A stretch of 6,599 bases of DNA. It comes from Thermomicrobiales bacterium (lineage in GTDB: Bacteria; Chloroflexota; Chloroflexia; Thermomicrobiales; UBA6265). A program made the position numbers and the translations under genes. Below are positions 1-3,359 of the stretch, piece after piece. Numbering within the stretch: position 1 is the stretch's first letter; every line of letters begins with the position of its first letter. The DNA lies in assembly GCA_030446955.1 (NCBI GenBank), contig JAUJMG010000086.1, positions 1 through 6,599 of the forward strand. Direction: 5' to 3'. The notes below the pieces were generated by a model. It saw nothing but the letters and a program-made list of their open reading frames with translations, searched no databases and was not told the DNA's origin.

Positions 1-1031
1 TCGATGAGACGGACCCGGTCGAGCCCTTCCTCACCGCTCGGACTAACGGGAGCCCCATCGAGGATGCTGGCGACGAACTTGTGGATCACCCGTCCGTGCC
101 CGTGCATTTTTTGAAGACGAGGCGCGCACTCGGTCGGCACCCCTTCGAAGTCGCCGAAGGTGCGCAGCGTGCCGGTGAGGGCGTAGTCCTTGACGTGGAT
201 CTCGGCCCCGCCCTGGCTCCCCATCAACGTGAGGCCGAACTCGTCCGTTGCGCCCGTGTAGGCCGCCCAGGCGACTTCCAACTGAACTGTGGCGCCATCC
301 TCTGTCCGCAGGAATGCCGTCGCTAAATCTTCTACCTCGTAGCGCGCTTCATCTGTCACCTTGAATCGGCCGCCCGCCCAGTTTCCCTTGCCTTGAGTCC
401 CAAGCTCCGCGTAGGTGGCAGCGCTGACAGTGACCACCCGGGGATTGCCCATGACCCAGAGGGCCATGTCGAGTACGTGAACACCCAGGTCGATGAGGGG
501 GCCGCCGCCAGCTTGCTCCTTGTTCGTGAACCACGTGCCGAGGCCGGGGATGCCGGACCGACGCATCCAAAATGCCTTCGCGTAGTAGATCCGGCCGAAG
601 CCCCCGGCCTGCGCATGCTGGTGAACCAGCTCCATGTCGTGCCGGTGACGCCGGTTGAACGCGATGGCGAGTACGCGGTTCGCACGCCGAGCGGCCTCGA
701 CCATCTCCTCGCCCTCCGCCGCATTTCGGGCAAGGGGCTTCTCGACCAGGACATGCTTCCCCGCTTCCAGCGCCGCCAGTGTCACTGGAAGGTGCAGATG
801 GTTGGGGACGACCACGCTCACGGCGTCAATGTCGGGATGAGCCAGCAACTCTCGGTAATCGCCATAGGTGTGAGGGATGTCATATTGCTGCGCAAGGTCA
901 CGGCAGCGATCGGTGTCTAGCCCGGCCAGGGCCACCACGGTTCCCCGTGGCTCTTGTGCGTATCCCTCAAGATGAAATTGGCCGGCGCCACAGCCGATAA
1001 CCCCGACCCGAACCTGCTCTTGCGTGGTCAA
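1..1031 (-). CDS. Gfo/Idh/MocA-family oxidoreductase, partial (C-terminus beyond window edge)
   Basis: Likely a cytoplasmic NAD(P)-dependent sugar or cyclitol dehydrogenase of the Gfo/Idh/MocA family; the substrate cannot be told. The minus strand reads 343 codons open to the window edge. Seen: an N-terminal Rossmann strand and glycine loop, VGVIGCGAGQFH (residues 9-20); the family's EKP motif at 97-99, whose Lys98 is normally catalytic; then GGGPLIDLGVHVLD at 175-188, with the conserved Asp181 and His185 of the substrate pocket. The glycine loop is GxGxG, one residue shorter than the common GxGxxG. Family members usually have about 330-390 residues, so little is missing. The start is TTG at 1031-1029, chosen because GAGGAGG lies 7 nt upstream and the Rossmann fold begins directly after it; no ATG lies between this site and the fold. 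It lies 187 bp downstream of the DNA glycosylase on the same strand, so it may have its own promoter. Family assignment is secure; specificity is unknown. Confidence 0.93.
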   Translation of the reverse strand, partial: MTTQEQVRVGVIGCGAGQFHLEGYAQEPRGTVVALAGLDTDRCRDLAQQYDIPHTYGDYRELLAHPDIDAVSVVVPNHLHLPVTLAALEAGKHVLVEKPLARNAAEGEEMVEAARRANRVLAIAFNRRHRHDMELVHQHAQAGGFGRIYYAKAFWMRRSGIPGLGTWFTNKEQAGGGPLIDLGVHVLDMALWVMGNPRVVTVSAATYAELGTQGKGNWAGGRFKVTDEARYEVEDLATAFLRTEDGATVQLEVAWAAYTGATDEFGLTLMGSQGGAEIHVKDYALTGTLRTFGDFEGVPTECAPRLQKMHGHGRVIHKFVASILDGAPVSPSGEEGLDRVRLI

Positions 1032-1038
1032 CCGGCAA

Positions 1039-1045
1039 CCTCCTC
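1039..1045 (-). promoter_or_regulatory. Ribosome binding site that fixes a TTG start
   Basis: The minus strand reads GAGGAGG here, a near-perfect anti-16S match 7 nt before the TTG at 1031-1029. It decides the start of the oxidoreductase, which has no ATG ahead of its Rossmann motif. Confidence 0.85.
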
Positions 1046-1131
1046 ACATACAACGCGAACCATCGACAGGAACAAAGCCTCTGTAGGGGCCTTCGATCGT
1101 CCATGCCCCTGCGGCCTGCTAACACAATGCA

Positions 1132-1147
1132 ATAGTCGTGCGACTAT
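1132..1147. promoter_or_regulatory. Perfect 16-bp dyad, possible operator
   Basis: ATAGTCG-TG-CGACTAT is a perfect 7-bp inverted repeat around a 2-bp centre, about 100 bp upstream of the oxidoreductase start on the minus strand. No T-run follows on either strand, so it does not look like an intrinsic terminator. Its size and position fit an operator for a dimeric regulator of the oxidoreductase, which is an inference. No regulator gene is visible in the window. Confidence 0.4.
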
Positions 1148-1192
1148 GTGTGGAGAGAGGGTGGTTTTGTGGGAGTTCGTGTTGGGTTTGTG
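1147..1192 (-). terminator. Possible Rho-loading (rut-like) C-rich stretch
   Basis: Read on the minus strand, these 46 nt hold 23 C and only one G, a strong departure from the GC-balanced surroundings. The stretch begins 26 nt past the DNA glycosylase stop. C-rich, G-poor unstructured RNA just after a stop codon is the known signature of Rho utilisation sites. No intrinsic terminator is seen for the glycosylase, which makes this reading attractive, but it rests on composition alone. Confidence 0.35.
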
Positions 1193-1218
1193 CTTAATGG
1201 GATATGACGTGTAACGAC

Positions 1219-1755
1219 TTAAACATCTTCATTCACCCCGCTTCGCAGCCAATCAGCAAGTTCCCGGAAGGCCGCGAGTCGCTCGGCCGAACGCCCGTTG
1301 ACCAGGCCACTTGTTGACGGCACGACGAAGACAGTACTTCTCCCCAAGGTGAGACCCGGCTGCCGTCCAAGTCGCTGGGGCGGTCCTCCGAAGACGTGGC
1401 GAAACACTCCGATACCATTGCAGCAGACCGTTCTGGGCGAAACGCCATCGAGCTTTGCCCGGAGTGCAGGCACGGCGGCCCGGTACTGTTCGGGCTTGAG
1501 CTGGTCGGCACGGGCTGAAGGTTCCTGCATAAGGTCAACAAGCCCGATGCCGTAGTCGGGGAGGGAGCGATCCTCAGCGGGCGTTAGCAAACTCGGCGTC
1601 AGACCCGCGTCGTAGAGCAGCCGGTAGAACCGGTTGCCCGGGTTGGCGTAGTAGTGACCCGTCCGCCACGCCGGGAGGGACGGGCTGTAGCCCACGAATA
1701 CGACGGCGAGACCCGGGCGGAGGATGTCCTTCCAGTCCCGGGTCTCGCCGTCCAT
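1219..1755 (-). CDS. mug: Mismatch-specific uracil/thymine-DNA glycosylase, Mug/TDG type
   Basis: A base-excision repair enzyme expected to remove uracil or thymine from G:U and G:T mismatches. The 178 residues are close to the E. coli Mug length (about 168) and colinear with it. Seen: ILRPGLAVVFVGYSPSL (residues 11-27), matching the ILAPGLRVVFCGINPGL region; HYYANPGNRFYRLLYDAGL (34-52), matching the family's HPANRFW block; and VPSTSGLV (145-152), matching the NPSGL loop that enters the DNA helix. In motif 1 the usual catalytic Asn (GINPG) is Ser24 (GYSPS; codon AGC, one base from AAC). An acidic residue such as Asp74 could compensate, but that is untested. The ATG at 1755 has AGGAG 11 nt upstream (1767-1771). 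The gene starts 27 bp after the VWA gene stop on the same strand, so the two are probably cotranscribed. Family assignment is strong; activity is less certain because of the Asn-to-Ser change. Confidence 0.9.
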   Translation of the reverse strand: MDGETRDWKDILRPGLAVVFVGYSPSLPAWRTGHYYANPGNRFYRLLYDAGLTPSLLTPAEDRSLPDYGIGLVDLMQEPSARADQLKPEQYRAAVPALRAKLDGVSPRTVCCNGIGVFRHVFGGPPQRLGRQPGLTLGRSTVFVVPSTSGLVNGRSAERLAAFRELADWLRSGVNEDV

Positions 1756-1782
1756 CCGTCGATGCTCTCCTGCCGAATGGCG

Positions 1783-3000
1783 CTACGGTGCCGTAAACAC
1801 CTCGATCTGAGTGGCTGAGCCTGGCAGTGTCTGAACCTCCATGGAGATCAGGATCGGATCGCCCACCAGCTCAAGCAGGTCGAGGCGATAGATGCTTGGC
1901 AGCACCCAGATGTAGTCGCCCTGCTCGATCTGATCTTGCCAGAGGACCACGCCCGCCAAGTCCTTGAGGACGTAGATCTCGCCCGCTCCCTGCGGGAACT
2001 TAAGGAGCGAGCCCCGCACGAAGGTGGTTCTCCCCGCCTCGATGTTGACTCGAATCCTCGTTTCCTGTCCGCTCGGGTTGACCCAGCTCACGTCGTAAAC
2101 GCCGACCGCCAACTCGATCCGGTTGCCTGTTTCGGCATTGAGCAGCACGGTGAACTGCTCGCCCTGCGGATTGCTATCGGTGGCGCCCCCTTGCCCGGTG
2201 ATCGTGCAGAACGGGAAGATGCCGCCAATCTCCTCGATCTCGAAGAAGCCATTGGAGACGACAACTTGAACTTCTTCCAGGATTTGGAAGAGCGCGGCGC
2301 TCAACTCCTCAGCGCTCCCTGCACCCAACAGCAGACCGCCGCTCTCCTGGGTGATGCACTGGAGATTAGCCCGCTCTTCCTGGGCAAGGGCAAAGCCGAT
2401 GACGTGCGTGACGACGTTCCCGTCCCCTTGGATCAGGGCCCGGGATGCGTTGCAGGTCTCCTCGGGCGGCTGGCATGTCTCAAGACCATCGGTGACGAGC
2501 ACGGCAGCATTAAGCGTGTCCTCGGCAGCATCCGGAAAGTCTTCTGCCGCTCGTTGCAGGGAAAGCGCAATGGGCGTCCACCCAACCGGGGAGTAAGTCT
2601 CGACCTGAGCGCGGAGAGCCTCCTTATTCACACCCTCAATCGGAACGGTCAAATCAGACGACTGGCAACTCTCCGCCTTGCCGGCTTCGGTGTTGTTGCC
2701 CTTGTGCCCGTAAACGCGGAACCCGACGTTGATGCCCTCTTGCTCGGGCAGAGCCTCGATAACGTCGCGAAGAACCTGTTTGGCGGCTTCGATGCGTGTC
2801 ACGCCCGGGCTAATTTCCTGCGCCATCGAGCCGGACGAGTCGAGAATCAACTCCACGTTCACGGTCCGGTAACGATTCTGCGTGGTGGTGTCCTGCGCCG
2901 CCGCCGGCTGCACTTGGATCAGCACGCTGAGGATGCTCAGTAGCAAGCTCAGGACAATTAAGCGTGACAGCCAAGCTCCTCGCGGCGATGATGATCCCAT
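1783..3000 (-). CDS. Secreted von Willebrand factor A (VWA) domain protein
   Basis: An exported 405-residue protein with a metal-dependent adhesion domain, probably binding a protein or other ligand outside the membrane. Seen: a signal peptide with a basic start and hydrophobic core LIVLSLLLSILSVLI (14-28), and a likely cut near QPAAA-Q (35/36). A VWA domain spans about 46-243, with all three MIDAS elements: DSSGS (54-58), Thr142 in GWTPI, and Asp171 in VTDG. A beta-rich C-terminal part (about 249-405) of unknown family follows, with no transmembrane anchor or sorting motif. The mature protein has five Cys (112, 176, 183, 215, 265), so one is probably unpaired. The frame stays open upstream to 3177, but the ATG at 3000 is chosen because AGGGGAG lies 5 nt before it and the signal peptide starts just after it. 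It is transcribed divergently from the large secreted repeat protein and lies 27 bp ahead of the DNA glycosylase. The ligand is unknown. Confidence 0.9.
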   Translation of the reverse strand: MGSSSPRGAWLSRLIVLSLLLSILSVLIQVQPAAAQDTTTQNRYRTVNVELILDSSGSMAQEISPGVTRIEAAKQVLRDVIEALPEQEGINVGFRVYGHKGNNTEAGKAESCQSSDLTVPIEGVNKEALRAQVETYSPVGWTPIALSLQRAAEDFPDAAEDTLNAAVLVTDGLETCQPPEETCNASRALIQGDGNVVTHVIGFALAQEERANLQCITQESGGLLLGAGSAEELSAALFQILEEVQVVVSNGFFEIEEIGGIFPFCTITGQGGATDSNPQGEQFTVLLNAETGNRIELAVGVYDVSWVNPSGQETRIRVNIEAGRTTFVRGSLLKFPQGAGEIYVLKDLAGVVLWQDQIEQGDYIWVLPSIYRLDLLELVGDPILISMEVQTLPGSATQIEVFTAP

Positions 3001-3005
3001 TTGCT

Positions 3006-3012
3006 CTCCCCT
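3006..3012 (-). promoter_or_regulatory. Ribosome binding site that fixes the VWA gene start
   Basis: The minus strand reads AGGGGAG 5 nt before the ATG at 3000. It supports that internal ATG over an upstream ATG at 3177, which would put about 59 non-signal-like residues in front of the signal peptide. Confidence 0.8.
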
Positions 3013-3343
3013 CTCATCTCCGCGCCACGGCGGCAGATGCCACTGGTTCTTGTCCCCCCGAGATTCGCTCGGTCGCAGTCGCTGCGAGCCGCATGATATA
3101 TGCCGCACGTTCGCCACTTTAGGCGAGCTGCTACGCAAGAACGACGTGGCGCGAATCATGCAAGATCCACTCGGCACGCTGAAACGGGCGCTCTAGGTGG
3201 ATCTACCAACACTAAACGGCACCCACAAAGAGGGTTTCCGGTAGTCAAGGCAACACTTTTCAAGGTCCATTCAATGTTCGGCCGATCTATCTCGCGATGC
3301 CTGACCGTGAACCGCGTGCATGGGACGGAGACGGAAATTCTCC

Positions 3344-3350
3344 AGGGAGA
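3344..3350 (+). promoter_or_regulatory. Ribosome binding site that fixes the repeat-protein start
   Basis: AGGGAGA lies 9 nt before the ATG at 3360. It favours this start over the in-frame ATG at 3297, which would place 21 polar residues before the signal peptide. Confidence 0.75.
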
Positions 3351-3359
3351 GACTGGGCG

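Larger units (their letters stand above)
1032..1218. other. Spacer between the DNA glycosylase and the oxidoreductase
   Basis: No gene was found in these 187 bp. In minus-strand reading order after the glycosylase stop there are three things: a C-rich, G-poor stretch (1192-1147), a perfect dyad (1147-1132), and a weaker inverted repeat in which AGGGGC (1085-1090) can pair with GCCCCT (1105-1110) across 14 nt. The ribosome binding site of the oxidoreductase follows. No convincing -35/-10 pair could be assigned, although TTGTTC and TGTATG 17 nt apart occur just before the ribosome binding site on the minus strand; that placement would leave almost no leader. Confidence 0.6.
3001..3359. other. 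Divergent intergenic region between two exported-protein genes
   Basis: About 360 bp with no gene I can support. It must carry the promoters of both flanking genes. An AT-rich spot, GCATGATATATGC (3091-3103), stands out and gives TATATC as a possible minus-strand -10, but no good -35 lies 17 nt away. An imperfect hairpin lies at 3067-3089, with core TCGCAG-TCG-CTGCGA at 3073-3087. Towards the plus-strand gene the sequence becomes less GC-rich (about 3205-3295), as a promoter region might. No riboswitch or RNA gene was recognised. Confidence 0.5.

Noticed and set aside
393..920. A 175-codon open frame on the plus strand over the oxidoreductase
   Set aside because: The minus strand here encodes a full set of Gfo/Idh/MocA motifs in one uninterrupted frame; the plus-strand product resembles nothing.
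1936..2943. A 335-codon open frame on the plus strand across the VWA gene
   Set aside because: It is antisense to a gene with an intact MIDAS and signal peptide, has no recognisable domain, and is explained by GC-rich codon use on the other strand.
3067..3089. Imperfect hairpin in the divergent intergenic region, considered as a riboswitch or attenuator
   Set aside because: The core stem is only 6 bp with a 3-nt loop, and there is no T-run or recognisable aptamer; in GC-rich DNA this is easily chance.
3001..3177. N-terminal extension of the VWA protein to an upstream ATG at 3177
   Set aside because: The extension would bury the signal peptide behind 59 residues, while the ATG at 3000 has a good ribosome site directly before it.
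3297..3359. N-terminal extension of the repeat protein to the ATG at 3297
   Set aside because: It adds 21 polar residues before the signal peptide; AGGGAGA placed 9 nt before the ATG at 3360 is the better start.
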